Shown here one piece after another: positions 11,255 to 24,639 of a stretch of DNA of 64,000 bases. Origin of the DNA: Mauremys mutica (Eukaryota; Chordata; Testudines; Geoemydidae); assembly GCF_020497125.1 (NCBI RefSeq), contig NC_059075.1, forward strand, positions 29,982,003-30,046,002. Reading direction: 5' to 3'. Each line of letters opens with the position of its first letter. Position 1 is the first letter of the stretch. The translations under genes were made by a program, and so were the position numbers. The notes under the pieces are model-generated. The model ran no database searches. It saw only the letters and a list, made by a program, of their open reading frames with translations, and was not told the origin of the DNA.

Positions 11255-11434
11255 CTCTAGGATAAGGTTTTCATTGGAACACTAGTCACAAGAATTAAAA
11301 ATTTCCTGTATAGATAATGGACTTTCCCCACACAATGCAGATTAAGTTGGAAATGCCCTACTGCACATAAATGCATTTATTTACAGTTGAGGTGGGCAGT
11401 ATTAGCTTTATATGAAAATCTGTTAAACATTTAT

Positions 11435-11560
11435 ATTATAGTGCCCCAAACTCTAATCAGGGTTGGACTGAACACTGTAGAAGTACACAGTATGACACTG
11501 TTCCTGCCCTGAGAAGTTTAAAATATAAAATGGCAACACAAATAGTAATAAAAGATCATA
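11435..11560 (-). mobile_element. Old LINE-tail repeat fragment
   Basis: AGTGCCCCAAACTCTAATCAGG, GAAGTACACAGTATGACACTG and TTCCTGCCCTGAGAAGTTTA are a diverged copy of the tail repeat described at 10475 and 33242. Confidence 0.4.
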
Positions 11561-11599
11561 AAAATGTTAAGTAACTAGAAAACTTTGTACTTATTTCCC

Positions 11600-12430
11600 C
11601 AAACCAGCCTCCTCGCTGTTCAGGTGTCATAACCAACTTGTTCTACTATGGCTGACCAAAGTGCCTATCTTTTATCCTGTTCACGCTCAAAGAAATAGTG
11701 GTCTTGTTTACAGAATGATGCATAACACATTATATAAATTTCTACATTGATATTTGTACCTGCAGCTTGGAGAGTGATTTCATGATAAAAAATACGGACA
11801 GAATGTCCCTACATGTTAAGTATGTGAGTAGGTGGATTTGACAGCTGAACCGATTTCACTGAGACCTCGAAGTGTCATGTTACAACCTGGACTTCATAGG
11901 ATCTTAAGAATAGGGCTAGTGGTTTGTCTCAGTCACAGGGAGGAGCTGCAGTCTCATTTTTGCTGGGAAATGGGGGCATGTCATTGTTCTTGCTGCTGTA
12001 GGAATGGAGGAGCTAGCACTGGGATAGCAGTTTGTTAAAGCAATTTAAGTTTAAAATTGATTCAATTAACCTTACACAATTTTTATTGTAAAATAAAGGC
12101 TGTCTTGATTAAAATGTGCACTAGAATACTTTCTATTTACTGTAAATATGGCCTTTTCACATTTTCAATTACTACCATTTTTTGCATAAATGATTACAAC
12201 AAACCACTAATTCCAGTAATAATAAATGCATACATCAGTCACTAGTGGATTTAGTAAAGCTTCATGCAGTAACTATTGATTTCTAACCCCTTCCTCTACT
12301 GCTTGCAAAATTTTATATTTTTAAAAGGGAATTAAAGTGGGAAAATCCCCACTGAATTATAGAAATTAGGAGACTTTCTACATGCTGATTTCAGTGTGAG
12401 CTGTGGGTACTTTGCACTTCTGATCCAGCC
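11600..12430. other. LGMN intron 1, nothing recognised
   Basis: No exon, RNA or repeat signature could be supported. Confidence 0.35.
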
Positions 12431-12435
12431 ACTTA

Positions 12436-12815
12436 CCGTAGAACCTCGGTTACAAACACTACAGTTACAAATTGACCAGTCAACCACACACCTCATTTGT
12501 AACTGGATGTATGCAACCAGACAGCAGCAGAGACAAACAAAAGCAAATACAGTATACTACTGTCTTAAATGTAAACTACTAAAAAAGGGAAAGTTTAAAA
12601 AAAATGACAAGGTAAAGAAACTGTTTGTGCTTGTTTTATTTAAATTAAGATGGTCAAAAGCAGCATTGTTCTTCTGCATAATAAAGTTTCAAAGCTGTAT
12701 TAAGTCAATGTTCAGTTGTAAACTTTTGAAAGAACAACCATAATGTTTTGTTCAGATCATTTCAGATTTACAAACAACCTCCATTCCTGAGATGTTTGTA
12801 ACTGAGGTTCTACTG
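12436..12815 (+). mobile_element. Tigger/mariner-like MITE, copy 1
   Basis: The ends CCGTAGAACCTCGGTTAC and GTAACTGAGGTTCTACTG are inverted and flanked by TA on both sides (12434-12435, 12816-12817), the target of Tc1/mariner-type transposons including Tigger. CAGTAGAACCTC-like ends are typical of Tigger-type elements. The 380-bp interior codes for nothing intact. A second copy in opposite orientation lies at 13272. Confidence 0.75.
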
Positions 12816-12817
12816 TA

Positions 12818-13269
12818 TTTGGGTGCTTAACTTTAGACACCCAAATTTTGACATGTTGACATTAGTTGCAGAATGAGTTTTATGACTTGTGTGTTGAGCC
12901 TTCCCCCAGTTTTCCTGGGAAACTCAGCCTCTAGATACTACAGTGATTAGCACTATGAAAATACCTTCCATTGGAATGGAATTGTGACTTGATTTGTAAA
13001 CAAGGAGGCCAGTGGGTTATGAGAAAAGCAGCTGAAGTGAAGCAAATTACAGTAAAATATTTCCTAGACAACTGGAATTTTGAACTGACAGCTCAATTAG
13101 CATAGAATCAAAGAAATTAAAAGCTGTTTAGAAAAAACATATTCCTCCAGATCCAGTGTTGGCTGTTTAAATTAATTTAGCGAGTAAATTATTTCATTTA
13201 TAGTAGCTCTGCTATAGAGGCTATAGTTAGCCATATTTCAGCTAATGCATTAATAGAGAACTAGTTAAG
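12818..13269. other. Spacer between inverted MITEs
   Basis: About 450 bp of intron 1 sequence between the two inverted Tigger-like copies. Nothing else was recognised in it. Confidence 0.4.
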
Positions 13270-13271
13270 TA

Positions 13272-13654
13272 CAGTAGAACCTCAGAGTTACAAACCTCAG
13301 GAATGGAGGTTCATAACTCTGAAATGTTCGTAACTCAGAACAACACATTATGGTTGTTCAAAGGTTTACAACTGAACATTGACTTAGTAAAGTTTCAATG
13401 CTGTATTATGTGGAAGAACAGCACTGCTTTTAATCATGCAATTTAAATGAAACAAGCACTGAAGCAGTTTCCTTACTTTGTCATTTTTAAAAAACTTTCC
13501 CTTTTTTAGTAGTTTGTTTAACACAGTCCTATATTGTACAGTATCTGCTTTTTTATGCGTCTCTGCTGATTGCATACTTCCAGCTCCAAATGAGGTGTGT
13601 GTGGTTGACCAGTTAGTTTGTAACTCTGGTTTTCGTAACACTGGTGTTCTACGG
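13272..13654 (-). mobile_element. Tigger/mariner-like MITE, copy 2 (inverted)
   Basis: The left end is CAGTAGAACCTCAGAGTTAC and the right end reads CCGTAGAACACC on the other strand. TA flanks both sides (13270-13271, 13655-13656). The asymmetric termini (CAGTAG at one end, CCGTAG at the other) and the internal sequence show it is the 12436 element in reverse. Length is 383 bp. Confidence 0.75.
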
Positions 13655-13659
13655 TAGCT

Positions 13660-16600
13660 GTAAACAACTGCAATGTTTATCATTCTAAATATAGTGAAGA
13701 CATCTTGTAATCAGGTATTAAAATTGCTGTATCTAAGGTGACTAGTAATTAGATCTAAATTATCACCATCATCTGGGTCACCCAGCATATCATCTGATCT
13801 TTGTGTGAATTTTAAACCCTTCAGGATAGAGACCATTTCTTTGTCTTGTATAACAAGACATACTGCACAAAACATGTATTCAGCGCTGGTTTGGTTTTGA
13901 TGGCTTTCTTGGTATGGACATATTAGAAGGAAGACCAACAAAATTCTGATGCATGTGTAGCAAGAAATATAACTATATGGCTGGTGATCATGTAGTCAGG
14001 AAAAGCTTTGGTGTGACAAGATTGACAGTGGTGGACAAATATTGAATAGATCATTTTAAGCACCTTGCCAGAGATTGGTTTGGGTTGTGCTCAATTTGCC
14101 AGGAGGCCATAACACCTTGGATTTGCCATATTATTGATACCAAGAAATAGGCATTTGGTTTCCTCAATATAATTTACAGTGAAATTAATGTACATGTCTT
14201 AAATCCCTAGGCTTGGGTATTTTTTCCCTGTACATGCCTTCCCAAGGCAGGTTCTAGAATAGCAGGCCTGGGGCCATGTTGCCCTCTAGTTATCCATGTA
14301 ACAGTTATAGCACAGGCTGGTTATCATCCCTATCTGAAAGGGGACCCGCATTAGAATGGGAGTAGTTTAGTCTTCATTCCCATTCAACTCCTTGGCTTGT
14401 CTACTGAGACTAACTCATGCCAATTATAGTGATGGTTTTTGACATCTGTCTGTTAGAAACTGGACAAGAGATCCACCATCTCATTTCACATAGGCCGCTG
14501 AGCAAGGATCAGATGATAATTCAGTCACAATTGACATACCTGGATTTGAACCAATGACCTACATCTATAGGAGAACTAAGTATTCTGCGAAAGGCTCAGT
14601 TTCTAATTTTTAATCCTGAGTCATCTATTTCCTCTCGGCAGTTTTCATAAACAAGAATCATGTATCTTGACTTATTAACATCTGGATGTTCTGCCTCAGT
14701 GAACAAATCAGGAAAAAGGTTTCCTGCAAAAAACAAATGTTGAGGTCTGAAGGATCTGTTAGCATGACATTTAACTGGTAGCATAGAATTAAACCCAAGT
14801 CAGTTAAATTTTAGGACTTCCAGAGAAAGGAAGAGAGCCTGAATATAGCTATAGTCCAAATACCTCAGATCATGAAACCAAATTTGGCAGGGGATTGTAG
14901 GCACCATGTAAATTTATGGTATTTCGCAGATGAGTAAATATCTCTGCCTGGACCTCAGATCTGTTCATAGCACAATTATGTACTTTGTGTGCATGCTGTA
15001 AACATGGCATCTCTCCATGACAATGGCTGTTCTGTTAAGATTAGCTCTGTTAAGTTAAGTTATATGTCTGAAACTTCTGAAGGGAGTGGCAAAATGAACA
15101 ACTTAGTTTTTGTTGGTAGGCTAGTTTGTGTTCCTGTAGAATGCAATAGGTGTTAAAACTATAACCATCTAGTTGTAGACAAACTTTGCTTGTTAGTTCT
15201 TTATATGCTGAAAGAAGCAAAATGTTTTTTTAGCTCATTAACAAGTTATTGCAATTGAGTGAAGTAGCTAATAATTCAGTCTAATAAATCCTAAATAAAT
15301 TTTAAGCATGCACTTCCAAACCACACGTTTGCCTGCAGTGGTTTAAGCCAAGGAGAGATGAATCACAAGTGTTCTAGGATCTAACAAGCTTTAGAAAGAA
15401 GGCAAAATAGTAACACTACTTTGGCTTTGATTCCCTCTTCCCCGGTCTCTATATTGGAATTTGTCAATACAAAGGTCACAAGCGCTTCTGATTAATAAGG
15501 AATGATCCGATGTGATCCCCTGCACTTTGTATATGTCTGTCAGCCCATTAAAAGTTTTCCCTTCTCTTTTCAAAGGTATATTCTCTTTTGCTAAACTATT
15601 GACAGAATTATTGGTGACCTGTAGAGCCAGTCTTGAAAAGGACTTGTGCTATGTGCCGTTCACAAATGCTTCACCACCGCACACTGCAATTTCAGAAGTG
15701 ATGTTGGCTACTTTGCTTTTTTGGGGTACTTTGGGTAGTCAGTGGGGCAGATGGTTTTGGTACAGTGAGGAACTGAAGCTGGTTTTGCCCAGTCAGTGAT
15801 CTGGTAAAGGCATAATGGTGACATGCCCACTATGCAGTGTTAGTAGAGACTTGTGAGCTGGTGGCTTTGCTCCTCAGAAAGCAATGCTGAAGCATACTGC
15901 CCCATCTCCACAACAATTTTATATACATCACAGTAATATTTAGCTACCAAACTTGGTTTTGGTAACTGGATTATTGTAAAATGCTGTTTATTTAGGGTGG
16001 CTGGGGGGAAGCATCTCATCTTTGTTACACCAAAGGTGAATGATTATTATGAAAGAACAGAATTTGATTTACTAAATCACATTACATGCAGCAGACTTGC
16101 ACTTCTGTGGCAAAAAAGTATAGAAAAATTATTTTGGTTTAATATGACCTACGCTGTTTATAACATACTGATTTGGTAGCACCTTACACCCACTTTGCAC
16201 CAACATAAAGGGTTACATGGTGCAGAGCAACAGAATCTCTCCATTTCTTCCCCCAAAACAGTAACACTACTTCCTTCTGCCTCTTCTAGCTGAGTCTTTT
16301 GGAAAAGGCTGTGAGGGGTGAATTGACACTTTGTGCCTGCATTGCTGTATAGCAGCTGTGGTACTGCTCATTGGCTGCTCCTTTCCCAGTTGTAAATTGA
16401 AGTTCTCCAAGCTCTTCTCCCCAAACAGGAAGTGGAATTGAAGTCTGCCTTTTTGGCTGGCACCACCACTACCAGGGTTGAACTGACAGACCTAAAGAGC
16501 CCATGCTCCTAGCTGGGGCTCATATGCTCACTGGTGAGGAATGAGGACCTAGAACATACTCACCAATGAATTACATAAGCAGGGACTGAAGAAAGAACAA

Positions 16601-16957
16601 ATTTTTCATTCTATTTTATGAAAAGTCTGATGGGTTTTATTTCAGAATTTTTTATTATCTGTAAAATGTGGCTGATAGTGATACTCATTTCACATGTATG
16701 GGTCCTAACCAATTTACTAGCTATTGTAGAACAAAATATCCCAGTCTTTTGGCTTCATTTATTTTGGTCCATTTCAGATTAATTTGTATTCCTTCAAAGG
16801 CTTTTTATTCTAGGTAATTGTATTTTCACTTCAGTGTCAAACTAATAGGAGTTGAGTCTCACCTGTATTGTGATGTGCTATATTTTTAAAATGCAGAATT
16901 GCTGCTTTGGCTTTATTCTGCTGGTTTTTGACCTAATCTTTCAAATTTATTCCTTAG
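13660..16957. other. LGMN intron 1, 3' part
   Basis: AT-rich intronic sequence. I see no delimitable repeat and no additional exon. It ends at the acceptor TTCCTTAG before 16958. Confidence 0.4.
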
Positions 16958-16986
16958 TTTCTGGAGTTGTGGAGTAAAGAAAGAAA
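16958..16986 (+). other. LGMN: LGMN 5' UTR, part in exon 2
   Basis: Begins directly after the acceptor TTCCTTAG. It contains an in-frame TAA at 16975, 12 bases before the ATG, which rules out an upstream extension of the reading frame. Confidence 0.85.
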
Positions 16987-17124
16987 ATGATTTTGACAGC
17001 AATTGTATTGCTAGGCTGTATCTTGGGAATCAGCACACTTCCTCTCGAGGATCCTGAAGATGGAGGCAAGCACTGGATTGTCATTGTAGCAGGGTCAAAT
17101 GGCTGGTACAATTACAGACACCAG
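16987..17124 (+). CDS. LGMN: LGMN coding exon 1, residues 1-46
   Basis: Signal peptide and the start of the mature protein, ending in [19 protein letters not shown], a near-invariant legumain segment. The donor is CCAG/GTAAGG and the boundary is phase 0. The following intron is 17.8 kb, the longest in the gene. Confidence 0.97.
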
Positions 17125-20100
17125 GTAAGGATGACCTATCCAGTTCATTATGACATTCTAGGAGTGTTTCATGGAATATTATACAAATACCTGTCACTGT
17201 GCAATGTAGTTTCTTCAAATACCTGTCTCAAACTTAGTTACATGCTCAAATGTCAGAAGTATTTACTGTGGTATGTAACCTATCACTTAAATTAGCTTCT
17301 GTACCAGATGACTGGAGGATAGGTAGTGTGACACCAGTTTTTAAAATAGGTTCTAGAGGCCATCCTGGCAATTATAGGCCAGTAAGACTAACTTCAGTAC
17401 AAGGCAAGGTAGTTGAAACTATAGTAAAGAACAGAATTATCAGACACAGATGAATATGATATGTTGGGGAAGAGTCAACATGCCTCATCAATCCATTAGA
17501 ATTCTTTGAGGGGGTCAACAAACGTGGACAAGGCGATCCAGTTGATCCAGTGTACTTGGACTTTCAGAAAGCCTTTGACAATGTCCACCACCAAAGGCTC
17601 TAAGCAAAGTAAGCAGTCATGGGATAAGAGGGAAAGTCCTCATGAATCAGTAACTGGTTAAGAGACAGGAAACAAAGAGTAAGAATAAAAAGACTGTTCT
17701 CAGAATGGAGAGAGGTAAATAGTGGCGATCTCCAGGGATTTGTACTGAGACCAGTACTGTTCAACATTCATAAATTATCTGGAAAAAGGGGTAAACAGTC
17801 AGGTGGCAAAATTTGAAGACTACACAAAATTACTTATGATAGTTAAGTTCAAAGCAGATTATGAAGAGTTATAAAGAGATGTCACCAAACTAGGTGACTG
17901 GGCAATGAAATGGCAGATAAACTTCACTGCTGTTAAATGCAAACTAGTGCAGATTGGAAAACAACATCCAACTATACATACAAAATGATGGGATTTAAAT
18001 TAGCAGTTATCACGCAGAGATCTTGGTGTCATTGCAGATAGTTCTCTGAAAACATCTGGTCAGTGTGAAGTGGCAGTCAAAGCTAACAATGTTAGGAACC
18101 ATTAGGAAAGGGATAGATAATAAGACAGAAAATATAATGCCACTATATAAATACATGGTACACCCACACTGTGAATACTGCGCACAGTTCTGGTTCCCCA
18201 TTTAAAAAAAGATGTATTGGAATTGGAAAAGGTACAGAGATGGTCAAAAGTGATTAAGGGTATGGAATATCTTCCATATGAGGAGAGATTAAAAAAACTG
18301 GGACTATTCAGCTTGGAAAAGAGATTACTAAGGGGAAGGGAATATGCTAGAGGTCTATAAAATCATAAATGGTGTGGAGAAACTGAATAATGAAAGTGTT
18401 ATTTAGTCCTTCACAACACAAGAAGTAGGGGCCATCCAATGAAATGACTAAGCAGCAGGTTTAAAACAAAAGGCAGTACTTCACACAACGCACAGTCAGC
18501 CTGTGGAATTTGTTACTGGGGGATGTTGTGAAGGCCAAAAGAATAACTGGGTTAAAAAAAGAACTATATAAGTTCATCGAGGACAGGTCCATCAATCGCT
18601 ATTAGCCAGAGATGCAACTCCAGGCTCTGGGTGTCCCTAGCTTATGAATGCCAGAAGCAGGGTGCTGGGATGACAGGGGATGGATCACATGATAATTGCC
18701 CTGTTCTGTTCATTCCGTCTGAAGCACCTGGTGTCGGCCATTATCAGAAGACAGGATACGGGGCTAGATGGACCATTGGTCTGACCCAGGATGGCCATTC
18801 TTATGTTCCTATGTTAGTTTTGAATAAGTCTGGGCACAAATAACTTTCTGCTTTCATCTCACTTTCAGTTCCAGATTAACAGATTTCCTTTTGTCATGTA
18901 TTTGTTTAATTTGGAATGTTTACTGAAATTAAGTAAAATGTATAAATAAACTTTAGTAATCTAAAACCCAATCTCTACTTGATCTTTCCTATTATCATTC
19001 TAACCCTCCAACTTTCCACTGTTGCTTTTACTTTATATTTTTTTTTCTTGCTCAGCCCTCTTTCTTGACTTGACAAGCCAGAATAGCATCCTCCTTTAAA
19101 AAAAAAAATCAATAAATAAAATAAAATAAATGCCAGAGAAGGCCATTATCATCATCTTGTCTGTCCTCCTAGCAGGTCGTAAACTTTCACTCAGTCATTA
19201 CTGCATCAAATTAAATAACGGATGATTGAACTAGAGCAGGTTTTTCTGAAAGCCAATTCTGTATGCTCTTGTCCATAATGTTTCCTCAGCTCTCACTTCC
19301 AGCTATTTGGCGACTTTCCCCTCTCTCTCCTCCCCTTTTGCATCCCTACCAGTAAAACATTCAGTTAAGTCTCACTGGTGTCCTGTTCAAGTACTTGGTC
19401 CTGGGACATCTAAAGGATTTTGAAGGCCTGCTTTAAGATATGCAGCAACAAAACCTCAAAACATAACTTCACCAGCTCCCTTACACACAACACTCTGGTG
19501 GGAGAACACTCATTTAAAAAGACAGAGGTGGGAATAACATTGTATTTAACATTTTTAGGAAAAGTTGTTGCTGTGCAAGCTTAGTAGCAGCTTTTAAAAG
19601 ATAGCGATTGTTATCCAAATAGTAAGCTTTTTTTTGCAGGCTAGAAAAAGGATTTCTGTCAATGAACCCAAGTTCCCTGTAAGCTGTGTGATGGCTCAGC
19701 AGCGTATTTAGTGCCACACAGGCACTTAGGGAACCCACCTGGGGATCTGCCAGTCCCATCACTTCCCAAGTGTGTATCTTGGGAATCTTGTTGTTTTAAT
19801 CAACATGAAATGAAGAGAGAAGAAAATATCCTTGCATTTAAAAAAATGGGAACCTCATCAAAAAGTGCTATCAAGGTTAAGAAAATCAAAACAGCAACCC
19901 TTTACACTTTCACAGCTTATAATACTTAGTGGAGACCTTTTATAATAGAATTGGTCTTGCCAACATATAGTAAAACCTGCTTTAATATCACCTTGCGAGA
20001 CCAATCAAAACCAGTTGCCCATTATTTCTAACCTTTAACTAAAGGAACAAAATAGTACTTTAGTCTACTATCACACCTTCCATCTCGGAGCATGATATAA

Positions 20101-23100
20101 ATATTGTTTATGCCTCACAACATACCTTTGAGGTAAGTGTTTGTTCCCCTGTTTCCAGATATAAACTGAAATATGGTGAAGGTTAAATGATTTGGCCAAG
20201 TCACGAGCTAGAGCCAGGACTAGAACTTGGGTCTTGACTCCCAATCTCATGCTTCCTCTCTTACTAGAAATCCTTGAAAATACTTTAAAGTGCTCACATA
20301 TGACACTGAATTGCTTGGTGGAGATAAAAGGGAATTCTAGAGCCACCCAGGAATGAGCTCAATTATTGCACAGGAAGGTGTGTTAAAGATAGTATTGTGA
20401 CAGACTATACCTGCAGATAGAATTTTTATCCTAGTGACAGTAATTCAGCTAGGTATTAAATCTCTTAAACAAATCCTTTGCTCATTTGGCAGCTTTGTGT
20501 AACTTGGTTGCTATTTCTGGCAGAGAAATTGAAGAGGAATAAATCACATCTTGTACCTGTTAATTAAATATTTCTGCACATACAGTCCAGTCTGCAAATT
20601 GAATTGTCCTCTCAGCAATATGTTACATAGCTTGTCTGCTTTCATTGCCTCACTGAATGCTATTCTTCAAAAGCTTAAGGTTTACTTCAATTGCTGCTGT
20701 TAACTCATTAAAGTATGATCACCCACAGCTTATTTTGTCAAGTAAGATACCAAGATTGCCACACTTCTACTCCGCTCCCCCCACCCCATGCTCAGGTGTT
20801 CAAGGCAGACAGTCCATTTACACTTCGTGCAAGCTGCAAATTTCAAGTAATGTACATTTATACATAATGTTGTATCCTGAATTATTTCAAACCATTTTGC
20901 ATGCTATCTCTGTAAGGCACCACTGAAATGCATCTTGTAGCCACCTGCAGCAACTCCCCCCTAGCAACTTACTAGCGCACAACATGCTACAGAACAGTGG
21001 GGGAAGGAACAAACGTTTTGATCAAGGACTCTAAAGCTAACCCTCCTCTTCTATAAAGTACCATGGGATTTTTGATATCCATGCTGAATGAATGAGATCT
21101 CACCTTTTAAAATATGTAAGATTCCATACACAAACTACTACAGGGAACTCAGTTTCCATACTGTACCTTGTAAGGATGAAGGAATGAGTCATCCCTGGTA
21201 GGATATGAACCTATAGTTTCAAGTAATCTAAGGCCTTTTGTATACTTGAGATTTGGTGTCACTACACTGTTGCAAACCCCAGCTGTAAGCAAGGCAAGTG
21301 CAAATTGTTGCTTTCCTTATCTACTTTAGCAGTTTGCACCTTGAAGCTACAGTTTCTGGACATGATGGCTGAATTGGAATTAGTTCCAAATAAAGCCAAG
21401 ACTTAAGCTATTCATTTATTTTCATCTTTCATAAACAAATCATCTTGGCACCTTGACATTTTTGTAAAACATACACAACCCAAAGTAGTGAGCTTGTCCC
21501 TGCTGTGAAGTTAACTTGGAGTCCCTCTACATAGAAAACCCCTTAACTCAGGAGTGGTGGTGTTTTTAACTCAAGATAGTTGGCCTGTTGGGGTATAGAG
21601 TAAACCTTGAGTTAGCACAATTCAGCAGCTGCTAACTTGACTACTCTGCAATCCTCTAATGCCTTCCACAATTCTCCATGGGTGCCCAAAAAGGACGGAC
21701 AAGTTCTCAGAGAGAGTGGCTCAATTTATAGCACTTGCACTCACATATGTGGCACTAATACTAATATCTCTGGGTTTTTTGCATCTTGTGTTGTGCAGTG
21801 TGACTGCTCTTGCTCAAGCTAGGCTAATGTCAGTTAATGGTGGTGAAGACACACCCAATAAAACAAACATGCAATTGGCCTCACAACAGCCCATCCTAAA
21901 TGACAATATAATCTATCAGAGTATAAACAAATAAAGAACATGGACCAATCTCTGTGAAAATACCCAGACATTATATCATCCCTCCCCAGAAGTCCAGGGA
22001 AATAGATAGGCTTTGCAGGACACCCTGTAAGTCAATAGATTCAGGGCAGATCTATACTTAAAACACTGCATCAGCTCAACTGCATCACTGTAGTGCTTAA
22101 GTGAAGACCGGTTTCCTGTTGGCATAGTTAATCCACCTCCCCAAGAGGCAGTAGCTATGTCAAAAGGAATAGCTCTGTCTACATCAGTGGTTTTCAAACT
22201 TTTTTTCTGGCAACCCAGTTGAAGAAAATTGTTGATGCCCGTGACCCAACGGAGCTGGGGATGAGGGGTTTGGGTGTGGGAGAGGCCCAGGGCTGGAGCA
22301 CACAGTTGGGGTGTGGGGGTGAGGGCTGTGGGGTAAGGCTGGGAATGAGGGGTTCAGGGTGTGGGAGGAGGCTCTGGGCTGGGGCAGAGGGTCGGGGCTC
22401 TGGGCTGGGAGTGCAGGCTATGGGCTGGGGCTGGGGCTAAGGGGTTTGGGATGCAGGAAGGGGCTGTGGGTTTGGGGGGGGCTCAGGGCTGGGGCAGGAG
22501 ATTGGGGCACAAGGTTACCTCAGGTGACTCCCAGTCAGCAGTGTAGCGGGGGTCCTAAGGCAGGCTTCCTGCCTGTCCTGGCATCATGAAGCGCGCTGCA
22601 CCCTGGAAACGGACAGCAGCAAGTCCAGCTCCTAGGCGGAGGCATGCAAGCATTCTGTGTGGCTCTTGCTCACAGGCACCCCGCCCAGCCGGGAACCGGC
22701 CAATGGGAGTGCGAAGCCCGTGCTCGGGGCGGGGGAAGCGCGTGGAGCCCTGTGGTTCCCCCTGCCTATGAGCCAGACCTGCTGCTGGCTGCTTCTGGGG
22801 CACAGCTTGGGGTCAGAACAGGTAGGGACTAGCCTGCCTTAGCCAAGCAGCACCGTTGACAGGACTTTTAGCCGCCGTGACCCAGTGCCTTACACAGGGT
22901 CACGGCTTGCAGTTTGAAAACCACTGCTATAAGAGGTGGCAATAGAATCTGAGGTCTTTATCTCTGGGAAAACAGCTGAAGAAAATTAAGTGAAATCCTC
23001 CTCCAGGAAAATTCAAATGCTGAAGACAAAAATAAATGTACATAAAATATCTGAAATCTGTTGTCGTGGAGTTTGCTAAAAATAACCAGTTTTGCACTTG

Positions 23101-24605
23101 TTCCCTACCATGCTTTCCAGCACTGTGTGCTATTTAAATGGGAAAAGATATACACTGAGTAACATTCCAGATAGAAAAGCTTTCACTGTATTAGGATCCC
23201 TACTGTAGACAGCTAGTTTTGCTGCTGGTGTCATTTTTAGCACCCTGTCATCTAACTTGCTAGGAACAAGTCTAATGGAAGTGGTTATGAACGCTGTAAT
23301 GGCAGCCTTGTCTATACTAGTGTTTCCAATGTTGCTAACACTGTTACAATTAAACCAATGTTAGCAACTGGGAAATCTTTCTAAAGTGTCCCTAATACAG
23401 ATCAGGCTATTGAACCAGTAGAGCACAGTTAGGGAGGTTAATGAAACAACAGCAGGTATTTTTAGAAATAGTTGACATTTTTAATAGATAGTGGCTATAA
23501 GAATACTTCACTATCAAAGATGTTATAGCCCCTTATTTATTACTTCAGATCACAGCAATGTTCCTTTAACAGGACAAAAACCTAAAGATTTACTATAGTG
23601 AAGCCAGCAATTCTTACACGTACTTGAGAGATTTTGCAGCTTGATTTTTGCAGGAAAAACACACAGCCTGATACCAACACTAATGAAATATTAGAGGATG
23701 GGGGTGGGGGCATTCTGTATTTAGAGATTCTCACATACTGGGGGAGAGTCTAAAGCTTCCATTTATAAAATGTTTTTGGTTTCCATCTCCATGATGAAGA
23801 TGCAGCCATAGTGGAATCTGTACACTATTAGCCATAGTAGCTCCAGCCAGCCATCTACCACAAAGGTGGGAACTCCATCTCTCCTTATCCCCTACACAGG
23901 TGGTTTTGACTTTCAAGTTTAAAGGAGACCATTTAAAAGCTATTGTCATTAAACATGAACAGGATAAGATCAGGTCTGCATTAGAAACTTTGCCAGTATG
24001 TGCTGAGTCTACCAGCTTCTATACCAGGAGCCCTTTACTGGTATAGCATATTGGCAAAATGATAATTGGAGATATACAATCTTCTAGATCTGGAAGAGAC
24101 CTTGAAAGGTCATTGAGTCCAGCCCCCTGCCTTCACTAGCAGGACCAAATACTGATTTTTGCCCCAGATCCCTGAGTGGTCCTCTCAAGGATTGAGCTCA
24201 CAACCCTGGGTTTAGCAGGGCAATGCTCAAACTAGTGAGCTATCCCTTCCCCCTGAAGTGCTCTTATTGTGGATGCAGATTGCTGGCAAAGCTGTATAGT
24301 AAAACCACTCACCATGAACAAAACAAGCTGTATGGGTAAAACAAAGTTTTGTCTATCTCGCTGTGCCTATATGAGGAGCTTTTACCAGCACAGCTGTGCC
24401 AGTCAGGATCCAGTGCCCCAGGCTGACACAGCTGTGCCAGCAAAAGCACTGACTGTAGACCTGGCCATAGTAATGTCAGCAGGAGTATGTGCAGAAATTT
24501 AACTTTGACCCCTTTTGGTTGGGGGTGCATGTTCTGTGCCTTCCCCTCTCCCCAGTCTTTGGAGGAGCCCGCTTTTCCTGTCCCCCTGGCTGGGGCTTGC
24601 TCACT

Positions 24606-24639
<34 letters not shown>

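Noticed and set aside
17250..17453. Open frame with reverse-transcriptase similarity as a host gene
   Set aside because: It is one frame of a decayed CR1 LINE with shifts and stops on both sides.
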